Positions 47,664 through 57,940 of a stretch of 64,000 nucleotides of DNA are shown one piece after another. The notes below the pieces were generated by a model. That model was not told where the DNA came from. It searched no databases and was given only the letters and a program-made list of their open reading frames with translations. The first letter of the stretch is position 1, and every line of letters starts with the position of its first letter. This DNA is from Neocallimastix lanati (nom. inval.) (Eukaryota; Neocallimastigomycota; Neocallimastigomycetes; Neocallimastigales; Neocallimastigaceae), in NCBI GenBank assembly GCA_016946835.1, contig JACVTC010000135.1:433501-497500 (forward strand), read 5' to 3'. The position numbers and the translations under genes were made by a program.

Positions 47664-48264
47664 ATTATTTAGTAATTTATAACTTATATTTAATTATTTA
47701 TTATTCAGAATAAATAATATATTTAATATAATAGTAATATGAAGTATATAGGAAAATATTTTTTTTAATACTTAATATTTGAAATATTTATATTTATTCT
47801 GAATAAAAACTATTGAAATATCAATAAAAAATAAATATCAAATTTTTTAATACTATAATTACAATATAATAATAAGTAATGATAAAAATATTTTTTAGTA
47901 TTTATTTATTTTTTTTTATTTATTTAATTTTATTAAATTATATGAATTCCAAAATTTTTTTTTTTTATTTTTTTTATTTTTATTTTTATTTTTTTTATTA
48001 ATATTTTTATTTATAACTTATTTTAATTAACTTTATTTAATTTAAATACATAATGCAAATAATTAAATACTAATAAGCAAAAAAAGAAAAAATTAAAAAA
48101 AATCTTTTTTCTTTTTTCTTATTTTGCTTAATAGATTATTTTTCTGATAGCTTTTAGTTTAGCAAATATTAATAGATAATACTTTATTATCCAATAATAT
48201 TATTTATAGTTTATAAATAGTTTTATTAAATTTGTTTTAATAGAATAGGTTGAGATTAGTATTC
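47664..48264. other. AT-rich spacer, 3' flank of the membrane-protein gene
   Basis: No second gene seen. Contains T-runs and, on the minus strand, the presumed 3' UTR of the 186-residue protein gene. Confidence 0.45.
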
Positions 48265-48945
48265 TTATTGATTACCGGCTTCAAGTTTTCTATTATATTC
48301 CTTTTGTTCTTTCAAATTTTTAATGTATTTATATGTAGTGTAAAAGTAATTTCCCATTAATATGGCATAAATTATATAACCTACAATGAATAAGATACTT
48401 AAAATTTTATATATTTTAACAATTTCTTTTTTTTCTTCGCTATCTAATTCTTCATTATTGTTTTTTCCATATCCCATTACTACTAGCAATAATTCTACGC
48501 CGATTTCTTTTTTTAAGCTAGAAAACATACCTAAAATATATACTATGTTGACGATACCATATACACATATTAAAGTGAAGAACATTAGAGAAATTCCTGA
48601 ATAGTTTTTAAAACTGCTTTTTTCTTTCTGTAAATGGTTTTAATTTTTATATCAATTATAAATATTATATTAATATTTTATTACTTTTTTAAAATAAAAG
48701 TTTTCTTATTTTATAAATTATATATTTTATTTATTTAAATATATTACTTCATTTAAATCAAATAACAATTTTACGAGAAAAGCTAAAAGAAAAACGTTAT
48801 ATATTATTACATAATAATCCCTAGCAAAGCTAGAAATTAATAATACTAATAATGTATAAGTAAGCACAGCATATGTACTAAATTTTACAGATTTTTCTTC
48901 TGAAAGACATAAGCAACAAATACATTTAGAAGTAAGAGAACCCAT
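48265..48945 (-). CDS. Four-pass membrane protein, 186 aa, two exons, acylation-type N-terminus
   Basis: Two open frames join across an intron (48,628-48,747, 120 nt, GTAATATATT...CATTTACAG, phase 0): exon 1 is 48,748-48,945 (66 codons), exon 2 is 48,265-48,627 (120 codons plus stop). Both flank frames are open up to the splice sites and the joined protein has a coherent layout. It starts MGSLTSK (N-myristoylation consensus, Gly2 with Ser6 and Lys7) followed by Cys 8, 10, 11 and 13 (likely palmitoylated). Predicted membrane helices are about 22-41, 44-63, 78-101 and 139-163, with an acidic, Asn-rich loop at 121-137 and a charged cytosolic C-terminus ending LEAGNQ. I do not recognise the family. 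It is the only compact, intact-looking ordinary gene in the window. The upstream ATG at 48,945 follows an A/T-only leader. Confidence 0.68.
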
Positions 48946-49790
48946 TTATATTATTTTTATTTTTAAAAATTTTAAATAACTTTTAATGATATATAATTAG
49001 TTTTTTTTTTTTTATAATTAGAACTTTTTATATTATTATAATTATTATTATTATTTTTTTTTTATTTTAATATAATCGTTTTTTTAAAAATAAAATTTTT
49101 GTTTTTTATTTTTTTTTTTTTGAAGTTTTAATTGTAAGTGCATTTTTCTTGTTTTTATAGTTTCATATGGTTATAATAAAATAATAAAATATAATTAAAA
49201 ATAAAAAATTAAATTAAAATTATATTAATCATTCTAAATAGATGATTGGCTAATTATTAATATTAAAGTAATGTGGTATAAATTATTAATCCTTTAAATA
49301 ATATTAAAGTAATATAGTATTAGTATATTATTAAAACTTAAAAAAGTATAATTTTTAAAATACCCTTCATATTAAAAATAGATTTTTTTCATTAAACATT
49401 GTTAGAATAGAATATTCTATAATGACATGATTTATTTGGTAATTTTAATAACTACCAAGAGTTTTAAGTTTTTCATCATCAATAGTTAACATTATATAAT
49501 TAATTTTACGAGTAAAATCATAATAATATAAAAAAATTATTATATTATCGATATTAGGCTTAAAATTATTATTTAAATTAAATGTTATAGAATTTAAATT
49601 AAATATTCTATTTAAAACAATATAATTAAAATTTTATATTATTTATTGTTTACTACATATTTATTATTATTAAAGTTTTATATATTACAAACAATATATA
49701 TTAATGTAATTTTTGAATGGTTCTACTAATTCCATAATATTAAATTTTTGTAGAACCGTTCTAGATAGATATCATTATATATAAAATTCT
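48946..49790. other. AT-rich intergenic region, 5' flank of the membrane-protein gene
   Basis: No further gene seen. GGTTCTAC (49,729-49,736) and GTAGAACC (about 49,752-49,759) form a small hairpin. Confidence 0.45.
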
Positions 49791-49797
49791 AGTTCTT

Positions 49798-50135
49798 TTA
49801 TTATTATTTATTATTATTTATTATTCAATTATTTATTATTCAATTATTTATTATTTATTATTTATTATTCAATTATTTATTATTTATTATTTATTATTTA
49901 TTATTCAATTATTTATTATTTATTATTTATTATTTATTATTTATTATTTATTATTTATTATTTATTATTTATTATTTATTATTTATTATTTATTATTTAT
50001 TATTTATTATTTATTATTTATTATTAATTATTTATTATTTATTATTTATTATTTATTATTAATTATTTATTATTTATTATTTATTATTATTTATTATTAT
50101 TTATTATTTATTATTATTTATTATTTATTATTATT
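49798..50135 (+). repeat. (ATTATTT)n / (TTATTATTCAA)n microsatellite
   Basis: Iterated TTATTATTTATT heptamer-type repeat with occasional CAATTA interruptions in its left half. Confidence 0.9.
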
Positions 50136-50436
50136 TTTGTTATTTCATTATTTCTAATATTCAATTGTACATAGTATTTCATACTTTTTAATAAATTAAA
50201 TATAATTTATTCCTATTAATAATATTTGTCTGTCGCATTATTTTTTTTTCAAGATATAAATTAATTATTTTTTTATATTCTGTTGTAGTGTCCAATGTAC
50301 CTACTTTTAATTAATAATAATAATCCTATGCTTTTATTAAAAAAAAATAATAATAAATTAAATCTTCAAATTGTTATATTTTGATATTTTTCTCTTATTT
50401 AATTTTAAAAAGTTAATATATTAATAATAAGTATCA

Positions 50437-50498
50437 CCATTTACTATTGAAGGTCCCCTAAAACTAACCATTTACTATTGAAGGTCCCCTAAAATTAA
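50437..50498 (+). repeat. Tandem duplication of a 31-mer
   Basis: CCATTTACTATTGAAGGTCC followed by CCTAAAACTAA occurs twice in tandem with one substitution. It is conspicuously GC-rich for its surroundings. Confidence 0.85.
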
Positions 50499-51389
50499 TA
50501 ACTATTTTTCTAAGAAAAATCAAAATATATAATTCTTTAATAAAGTTTTTAAGTAGGTTATAAAAATATTTCTTTCATTAATAGTGAATAATTTTTATTC
50601 AATGCAGATCTTTTCTTAAAAAAAAATAAAATTAAAAACAAAGTAAATAGAATTTTAGAAAAAAAGAATATTCTATATTCAAAAAATTTTGACACAAAAT
50701 ATTTAAAAAAAAAATAATTAATATAAAATTAAAATTAAATAAGGATATGAAATAGAAATAAAAACTCTAATTAATAATAAAATTATATTAATTAAGAAAT
50801 GGTGTAAAATCATAAATTTATGTATTAATCTAGTTTTTATTGTATTTCTTATTAGAAATTAATTTATATATTTTTATTATTTAATTTAATAATTAATGAA
50901 AGTAAATTTAAATATTTATTACTTTAATATAGGAAAACTTTATTATAGTAAATAATTATAAAAGAGAAAAATATTTAGAAATAGTTTTATTTCTTTGTCC
51001 AAGAATAATAATTAGTATATTAGTGTAATTTTTGAGATCAAAATATGAAATTAAATATTAATTTTAAGAATAAATGTTAGTTTATATTTTTAATAATGAT
51101 AAGCAAATGTAATTCTTCTAAATAAATAAAATTTAAATAAAATTATTTTTATAAAACATATAAATTATATCCCCCATTTTAAAAGAACAAACCTTAAAAG
51201 AACCGAACCTGAACTTCATTACTTTATCAGTTAAATTAATTAAAAAAAGTATACATTGAGTTACAAATTATTAATAATTAAAGTTTATCGAATTATCTTT
51301 GCTTCTTTTTTTTTTTTTTTTTTTTATAATTAATGTTATTTTTTTTAATATAAAAATATTATTGTTATTCAATTTTTTTAACTAGAAAA

Positions 51390-51540
51390 ATAAAATATTT
51401 ATTTATTTATTTATTTATTTATTTATTTTATTTGTTATTTATTTATTTTTTATTATATTTATTTATTATATTTATTATTTGTTATTATTTACTATGTAGT
51501 ATTTATTTATTATTTATTTAAAAATAGATAATTTTATTTA
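51390..51540 (+). repeat. (ATTT)n microsatellite
   Basis: Runs of TTTATTTA with scattered variants. Confidence 0.8.
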
Positions 51541-53459
51541 ATTTAACCCTTAAAAAATCATTAAAAAAAAAAAATCGAAAAAAAAAAAAGATGATAACTC
51601 TTCACTTAAAAAGAATTTTAAATATATAAAAAATAATTTAATTATTTGAATGGCCCGTAAATAATAAATTAATATTTTATATGAATGTAGTTCATTTTAA
51701 TTTGACTTATAAAATTTTAAAATAAAGCTATACATTTTTAAGATATTCTATATAATCATAAATAAATATATAAATAATATATATAAATAATAATTATTTT
51801 TAGAAAAAATAACAATACTTTTTTACAAGTAAATATTATTATATAACTATTTTAAAAGAAATAATAAATATTCTATTAAAAAAAAATCATAAAAAATTAT
51901 TTTTATAATTGAATATTAATAATTTATAAAGAATATTTATTATTTATTTAATTATAAAAACAGGTTACATGTAAAAATACGCCACATTGCTAAATGAACT
52001 ATCCTCTTTTATATATAAAAATTTTAACTTAACCTTTATATTACTAATCATTATAAAAAATTAAATTATATGGAATTAATATTTTAAATAATTTATTAAT
52101 TTCAGATAAGTTATTATAATAATTATTAGTAATTAGTCAATTAAACAATTTTTAAAAGATTTTAAGGAATTCCTTATAATTCCAATGATTTCTAAAAAGA
52201 CTTTTAATTAGTTTTAATATTTTAATTCATTTTATTTTTAAATTATTATATTCATAAATAATTTTATAAATAACTATATAGTTATTTTATTAAAAGATTC
52301 TTATTGATATTATATAGCTAATATGAATATATATACATTAAAATTTTTTTATTAATAATTATATATAATTATTTTATAAAAGATTATTATTAATATTATG
52401 CTTTATATAACTAATATGCATATATATATATATATTAAGATTAGATATATTAATTATATTGGAAATTGTTATTTATAAGTTAGTATAAAAAGGAATTGAA
52501 ATTCCATTTATTTATAATCTTTGTAATATTATTAGCCTAACTAATTAAATTAATTATAACAATAATATTAATTCTTATTATTTAATCATAATAAAATTTA
52601 TTATTAAAACATTAAATAAAAAATTCTAATAAAACATAAATTTTTAATTATTTAATTAATTAATATGAAAAACTTTTGTATAATAATTTATTTTAATTTT
52701 ATTTGTTATGATTAATAAAAACATTTTAACGTGACCAATGTACCTTAAATCTTTAAAAAACTCTACATAATTTGTTGAAATTATAACTGAATTGAAATCT
52801 TAATTTCAGTTATTTACATAGTTATTATTATTATTTATTTAATAATATATACTTAAATAACTAATAATTAATATAAATTCCTATTTAATATTTAAAGAAT
52901 TTTCTAATACTTAAATAACTTTCTTATATTATAAAATTATTATGTTCAAAAGAATTAATTATTATTAATTCCTTTTAAAATAAATTTATACTTAATGTAT
53001 CTTGAAAAATCTAATTATTATATAATTATTAATTATATTACAAATATTTTATTTTTATTATTAATATCTTTAGTCTTTTTATTAATATTCAATCTTATAT
53101 TATTCCTTATAGTAATCCTTTATTAATGTTAATATCAAAATATATATTATAATATTTCTATTAAATCCTTTAAAATATTATACTTATTAATAAATTATTT
53201 TATTTTTTCCAATACAAGATTTATCTGAATATTATATTATATATTATGATTAACAACTAAATCCCATATAAGTAATACAATTTTAGTAATCACACCCTAA
53301 TTATTTACTATTTTTTGTAAAATTTCATTACCATATATTTAATTATAATTTTAATAAATTATTATTATATTATTGATAAGTCCTTTCTGTTTAAACAGAT
53401 AATAACAACAAAAGAAAAAAAAAAAAATTATTTTACTATTCATACTTAAATAAAAAAAC

Positions 53460-54040
53460 ATAATAAAATAGTATCATCAATATCCTATTCACCCTCTCCG
53501 TTTGGCCATCAGTCTTCGAATGGTTAGAACTTGAAATGAATAACTTAATATAAAGATAATCATAAAGACAATTCTAAAAAAATCAGAGGTAAACGAAGTA
53601 CCTCCATCAGAAACAATTGAATCAGAAAACCAATGAACCTTTAATATTATTAATAAAAAGGAATCAGCAGCAATTGAAGCAGTAGGATGACAACGTAAAA
53701 AAAAAAACTAAAATGAATCATTTTGGTTAAGCTGATCAACAGTAGTCATGTCTTTGGATCTGGCTAATTTAACAATAAAATCCGTAGAAATATCAGACCA
53801 AGGGCTTTACAGGAGTAGATAAAGGTGATAGTGATAGAAGACCATAGGATTTATGTCTTGGAATTTTAGCTTTACAACACCTTTCACAAGACTTAATAAA
53901 ATTTTCTTAACATCATTACATAACTTTAGCCACCAGAAATTACGAATAATTAAATAAAACGTTTTACTTACACCAAAATGACCAGCAGTAACTGAATCAT
54001 GGAGTAATTCTAGAACCCAAGTACGAAAGTTCTTAGGAAC
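53460..54040 (-). pseudogene. Ty3-type integrase relic
   Basis: The minus strand reads, with several frameshifts: LLHDSVTAGHFGVSKTFY and SCERCCKAK (the HHCC zinc-binding domain), PWSDISTDFIV (first catalytic Asp), SIVSDGGTSFTSDFF (second Asp) and KTDGQTERVNR (catalytic Glu). This order and spacing are those of retroviral-type integrases of gypsy elements. The TDGQTERVN form differs from the ESNGLTENRN of the intact element downstream, so it is another lineage. No LTRs were found around it. Confidence 0.8.
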
Positions 54041-54600
54041 ATAAAATTAGATTATTGTAAAGATTTAATAAAATCTTTAATAATTAATTATATAATTAAT
54101 TATATAATAAATAGATAATAAATGAGTTTTTATTGAATTTAATTATTATTGTAAATAAGTTGAAAGTTTAATGAATTAATTATTGTTTATTTTTAGTTAA
54201 TTATTTTTTAATAAAATTATTGGTAAATATTTTGTTTATAAATAAATAGTAATATATGTAAATTAGATAGAAATAATATATTATAATGTAATAATGAAAA
54301 AACATAAATTTTATTATTTAAATTGACGTATTAGTTGTTGACTATTATATAGTTAAAAACATAAAAGAATTTAATAAGTTTTCTTTAATAAAAAAGATAG
54401 TTATTTTAAGAAACATTTTATTTAGTATATTTTTTTTAATTGTTATAATCTTTTTTTAATAGAACTTGATAATTATCAAAAAATAAGAAATATTTTCTTT
54501 TATCAACTTTACATTTATCAATATATTTAACATAAGGATTATCATTTTTACTGTTAGAGAGAAAGAAATTAATTTTTTTTAAAAAAAATTTCATATTTTA
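54041..54600. other. AT-rich spacer
   Basis: Nothing recognised. Confidence 0.4.
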
Positions 54601-54614
54601 AGACTTTCGAAATA

Positions 54615-54930
54615 GAATTAATCAAAAACTATTCAAGTAGAATTACAATTAATAACTCAACAAGATACGTTTTTGGAACAATCAATTAAATGATCACTTC
54701 CTCTTGAACAAAATATCTGGTTTTACTATATTTCTTACCAGCACCGTATACCAGGTTGAATTCAAAACCAGAAAGGAATTCATACTAACGAATCCGCCGT
54801 TGAAAAAAAGTATCTCGGATTTTCCAAAGGAAATCATCCCAAAATACTCGTATTCCTACTCTACTACACATTATTACCGTTCCTATTACTAATATTTTTT
54901 GTAAAAATGAGAAGAAGATAAAATTTTTAT
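54615..54930 (+). pseudogene. Coding-like remnant of unknown protein
   Basis: A noticeably less AT-rich patch. One frame reads KTIQVELQLITQQDTFLEQS, TGA, SLPLEQNIWFYYISYQHRIPG, TGA, then a stretch ending in a hydrophobic segment (ILVFLLYYTLLPFLLLIFF) with a KMRRR tail at 54,921, which looks like a C-terminal membrane anchor. A second frame is open for 62 codons from ATG 54,704 (MNKISGFTIFLTSTVYQVEF..). I cannot decide which was real. Confidence 0.3.
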
Positions 54931-55480
54931 ATTATTAATTATATTAATAATAAATTTTTTATGATTTATTATTATAAATTAAATTATTCATTAAAATAAT
55001 AAATTTATTTAAATATTTTATTTAATTATAAAATATTCTTGAAAAACCAACTTTAATTTGATAAAAAGTATAAATAGGTGCAAAATTAAAAACAAATGAG
55101 AGAAGAATAATGAATTGAGAATCAAAAATTATTAATTATGAATTATGAATCATGAATAGCGAAAATGAAAAAGAATTTAATGTATTAAATAATTTTTATT
55201 GTTATTTTTAAATAATTTTATATATAGTTTAGTTAATAAATAAGAATATAATTTAGTGTAATTCTTTATTTTATATTATTAAAAAAAAAATTTTTTTTTT
55301 TTATAAAAAACATTATTATAATTAATTCCTTTTATTATTAACATATTTTGTTACTTATAATTTAGTTTATTTTTCATTTAAATGTGAACATATTAATAAC
55401 ATTAAAATAATAAGGAATATTAATATATATATATATATATATATTAAAATAAAATTAAAATTTTTTAAAAAGAAAAATTA
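54931..55480. other. AT-rich spacer with a possible old LTR piece
   Basis: AAGTATAAATAGGTGCAAAA at about 55,066 resembles AAGTATAAATAGTTGTAAAT of the intact LTRs (56,285), preceded in both by a CAACTTT context, so a decayed related LTR may lie here. Otherwise nothing seen. Confidence 0.3.
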
Positions 55481-55484
55481 AAAA
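55480..55484 (-). terminator. Pol III terminator of tRNA-Val
   Basis: T5 on the minus strand, six bases after the tRNA 3' end; a T-run is the standard RNA polymerase III stop. Confidence 0.7.
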
Positions 55485-55490
55485 GAACAA

Positions 55491-55563
55491 TGCTTGAACT
55501 GGGGTTTGAACCCAGGACCTCGTCCGTGTGAAGGACGCGTGATAACCACTACACTACTCAAAC
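55491..55563 (-). tRNA. tRNA-Val (anticodon CAC)
   Basis: A 73-nt cloverleaf on the minus strand. Acceptor GTTTGAG pairs with TTCAAGC (two G-T wobbles) and the discriminator is A. D-arm is GTG...CAC with TAGTGGTTAT. Anticodon stem CGTCC/GGACG has loop TTCACAC, so the anticodon is CAC (reads GTG Val). T-arm is CTGGG-TTCAAAC-CCCAG, which includes the B box GGTTCAAAC. CCA is not encoded and there is no intron, as expected for a eukaryotic nuclear tRNA gene. The 5' flank is occupied by a Ty3-type element 15 bp away. Confidence 0.95.
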
Positions 55564-55574
55564 ATCCTATAATT

Positions 55575-55578
55575 CTTG
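55575..55578 (+). repeat. 4-bp target-site duplication of the Ty3-type element (left)
   Basis: CTTG directly before the 5' LTR, repeated at 63,721-63,724 directly after the 3' LTR. Confidence 0.6.
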
Positions 55579-56070
55579 TGATAAGAATGTACTAAATAAT
55601 GCATTCTTAATTAAATCTACGATTTATTTCTAATACATTATGTGTACATTATTATTTTTGTACTTTAATAAATTTTTAAATTCAAAGATTAAAAATTAGA
55701 TCAAAAATTATATTAAACTTTATAATTTTTATATTAAATCTTATATTAATAGTAATATTTTTATATATTTAAAACTTATATTAACAATATTAATAATAAA
55801 TCTTATTTTTTTATTTTTATATTAATAATGAAAATTTGTATTAATAATATTTTTATATATTGATAATTAAAAATTTATATATTATATTTTAACTTTTATT
55901 ATAAAATTTTATATCGAAATGTTTTATTTTATATTGAAAAATATTTTATTTTATTAAAAACCTTTATATTAGAATAGTATTTTTATTTTTATTTGAATAT
56001 TTTAACAGATTGTAATAAAAATTTTAGCCAATTAAATAAATTCTTATTAGTAATATTTTAGATAGATTAG

Positions 56071-56124
<54 letters not shown>

Positions 56125-56428
56125 TATTAATATTATAAATGTATTTTATTTATATTGTTATAATTAAATTTTATATAATTGATTATAAAAATCAATTTAA
56201 ATTTAATAGTTTTTATATATAAAAAGAAAAATAATAATAAAATGTAATTTAGTGGCAAGAACAACTTTTATGCCTTGAAAAAAAAGTATAAATAGTTGTA
56301 AATTTTGCTACTAATTTTTAAATATCATCAAATAAAATCAAATAAATTTATAAATAAAAATAATAAATAAATAAATAAAATTTGTGTTTCCTTACTTTAT
56401 TTTTATTTAATTCTCTAAAACCTTAACA
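55579..56428 (+). repeat. 5' LTR (850 bp)
   Basis: Starts TGATAAGAATGTACTAAATA, ends CTCTAAAACCTTAACA. By eye identical to 62,869-63,720 except for an A50 versus A52 run. Contains a TATA box (TATAAATA at 56,287-56,294) and an AATAAA near 55,667. Confidence 0.95.
56287..56294 (+). promoter_or_regulatory. TATA box of the 5' LTR
   Basis: TATAAATA in a relatively GC-containing patch (TGCCTTGAAAAAAAAGTATA). It lies 134 bp before the LTR end, plausible for the retrotransposon promoter, with the transcript start some tens of bases downstream. Confidence 0.55.
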
Positions 56429-56434
56429 TTTATA

Positions 56435-56451
56435 TGGTGGAGATATCGGGG
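56435..56451 (+). promoter_or_regulatory. Candidate primer-binding site
   Basis: TGGTGGAGATATCGGGG begins with TGG, the complement of a tRNA CCA end, 6 nt after the 5' LTR. It does not match the initiator-Met type (TGGTAGCAGAG or TGGTATCAGAGC). The implied primer tRNA would have an acceptor 3' strand TATCTCC with discriminator A; I do not know which tRNA that is. Confidence 0.45.
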
Positions 56452-56516
56452 AATTAAATAGAAATAATAGTAAATAACATAGATTTTTTTTTAATTTTTT
56501 TTTATTTTATATTGAT

Positions 56517-56562
56517 AAACAAGTAAGTCGTTAATCCTTTGATTAACCTATGGCGCTTGTTT
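56517..56562 (+). promoter_or_regulatory. Nested stem-loop in the retrotransposon leader
   Basis: AAACAAG (56,517-56,523) pairs with CTTGTTT (56,556-56,562), enclosing a second perfect hairpin GTTAATC-CTTT-GATTAAC (56,530-56,547). Located just after the candidate primer site. Confidence 0.5.
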
Positions 56563-56767
56563 GATATATATATATAAAAAAAAAATTTTTTTTTAAATAA
56601 GTAAAATTAAGATTCTAAAAAAACAAATTTTGTAAAATTATAACAAGGAGCGGATAGAGCTCATACACAGTGTATTCTCAGATAGCAACAAATTAACTCT
56701 ATTCATAGTAGGTTATTGAATAGTAGTTAATTTGGAGATTAATTGGAAAGTAGACGAAGGTATTTGG

Positions 56768-56874
56768 TTACCGACCCGGTAATAATAGTTCAGCCTTCAA
56801 CGTTTCAACACACGAAGGTGCGGGTACTTTCCAAGCACTGGCGAATAAGGAGCTTACGTCACCGAAGGCGTAAG
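56768..56874 (+). promoter_or_regulatory. GC-richer leader segment with two perfect hairpins
   Basis: TTACCG-ACC-CGGTAA (56,768-56,782) and CTTACG-10 nt-CGTAAG (56,853-56,874) are perfect 6-bp stems in one of the few GC-rich patches of the window. Confidence 0.45.
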
Positions 56875-57455
56875 ATTGTTTTTTTTATATATATTTTTTT
56901 TTACTTTTCTTTGTGCTAGTTATAAGGCACTTTATTATATAAAGTATCAGACTTTGGCTAACTTCGCCATTTAAATTTTTTTTATTTTTTTTTATTACTG
57001 ATACTTTATTTGTTTAATAATTCCTGTAAAAGAATCTTAATTTACTTTGAAAATATTGTGTTTTTAGTTAATTTTTATTAGTTAATAAAAATATTATTGA
57101 ATACTTTTAAAATTTTTTTTATTCCGTACATAGATTATCGGATTAAGTTTATCCTACATAGTAATTGGGCTAGTAGGCTCTGAACTGCTATATTTTATAT
57201 TGAATATAGTAATCGTGGCACACGCGTGGCATGACACCATTAGGTAAGCTGTACGTCAGACAGTGTGTACTATCAGATTGTACGACAATAAAGATTATTT
57301 TTTTGTATTTAATAATTATAATTAATTAATAATTTTATTAGCTATAACAATACAATATTTATCGTTTAAAAAGAAAAATTTTTTGAAAGGTGAAAATAAT
57401 AAATAAAACTTTGCTTCTAAATTTATTACTACAAATATACTAAATTACAAAATTC

Positions 57456-57765
57456 AAGTGGTCGATAAAGGTTTCGAGCTTGAAAAATATTCTATTAAGT
57501 TGTCGATAAAGATTTCGAACTTAAAATTATTCTATTAAGTTGTCGATAAAGATTTCGAACTTAAAATTATTCCATTGAGTTGTCGATAAAGATTTCGAAC
57601 TTAAAATTATTCCATTGAGTTGTCGATAAAGATTTCGAACTTAAAAATTATTCTATTGAGTTGTCGATAAAGATTTCGAACTTAAAAATTATTCTTAATA
57701 AAGTGGTCGAAAAGAACCTCGTGCTTTATAATTTCTACTAAGTTGTCGATAAGGATTTCGAGCTT
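57456..57765 (+). repeat. Array of eight 40-41-bp repeats, each a small hairpin
   Basis: Unit AAGTTGTCGATAAAGATTTC GAACTT plus a 14-nt spacer, starting near 57,456, 57,497, 57,537, 57,577, 57,617, 57,658, 57,700 (diverged) and 57,740. Each can fold AAGT-TG-TCGA...TCGA-ACTT. Where the sequence varies (GCTT for ACTT, GAGT for AAGT) pairing is kept by G-U wobbles. Confidence 0.85.
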
Positions 57766-57940
57766 ATATCTACTAAAGAAAGCAAATAAAATTATTATTT
57801 TCAAAAGTTACTAAAATATATTGTTTTAAAAATTGATTCGATATTAAATTACCTATTAAATTATATTTTTAAAGTTGTATTTCCAAATTTATTCTTATTT
57901 AATCACCTCATTAATATACAACAAGAAATATTTAAACAAA

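Larger units (their letters stand above)
50136..53459. other. Long AT-rich intergenic region
   Basis: No gene recognised on either strand. Contains a duplicated 31-mer (50,437-50,498), a (TTTA)n tract (51,390-51,540) and a motif GCCACATTGCTAAATGAAC at about 51,974 whose complement recurs near 33,158 (GTGCATTTAGCAACGTGG), possibly transposon ends. Confidence 0.5.
56429..57940 (+). other. Untranslated leader of the Ty3-type element
   Basis: 1.5 kb between LTR and gag with no sizeable frame. It alternates A/T-only stretches with GC-richer, palindrome-rich patches (56,640-56,880 and 57,121-57,295) and ends with the hairpin repeat array. Such leaders carry priming, packaging and dimerisation signals in related elements. 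Confidence 0.6.

Noticed and set aside
48386-48604. 72-codon plus-strand frame
   Set aside because: Antisense to exon 2 of the spliced membrane-protein gene, which has better composition and splice support.
57456-57765. CRISPR-like array
   Set aside because: Units are contiguous 40-41-bp tandem repeats without variable spacers, in a eukaryotic retrotransposon leader, with no cas genes.
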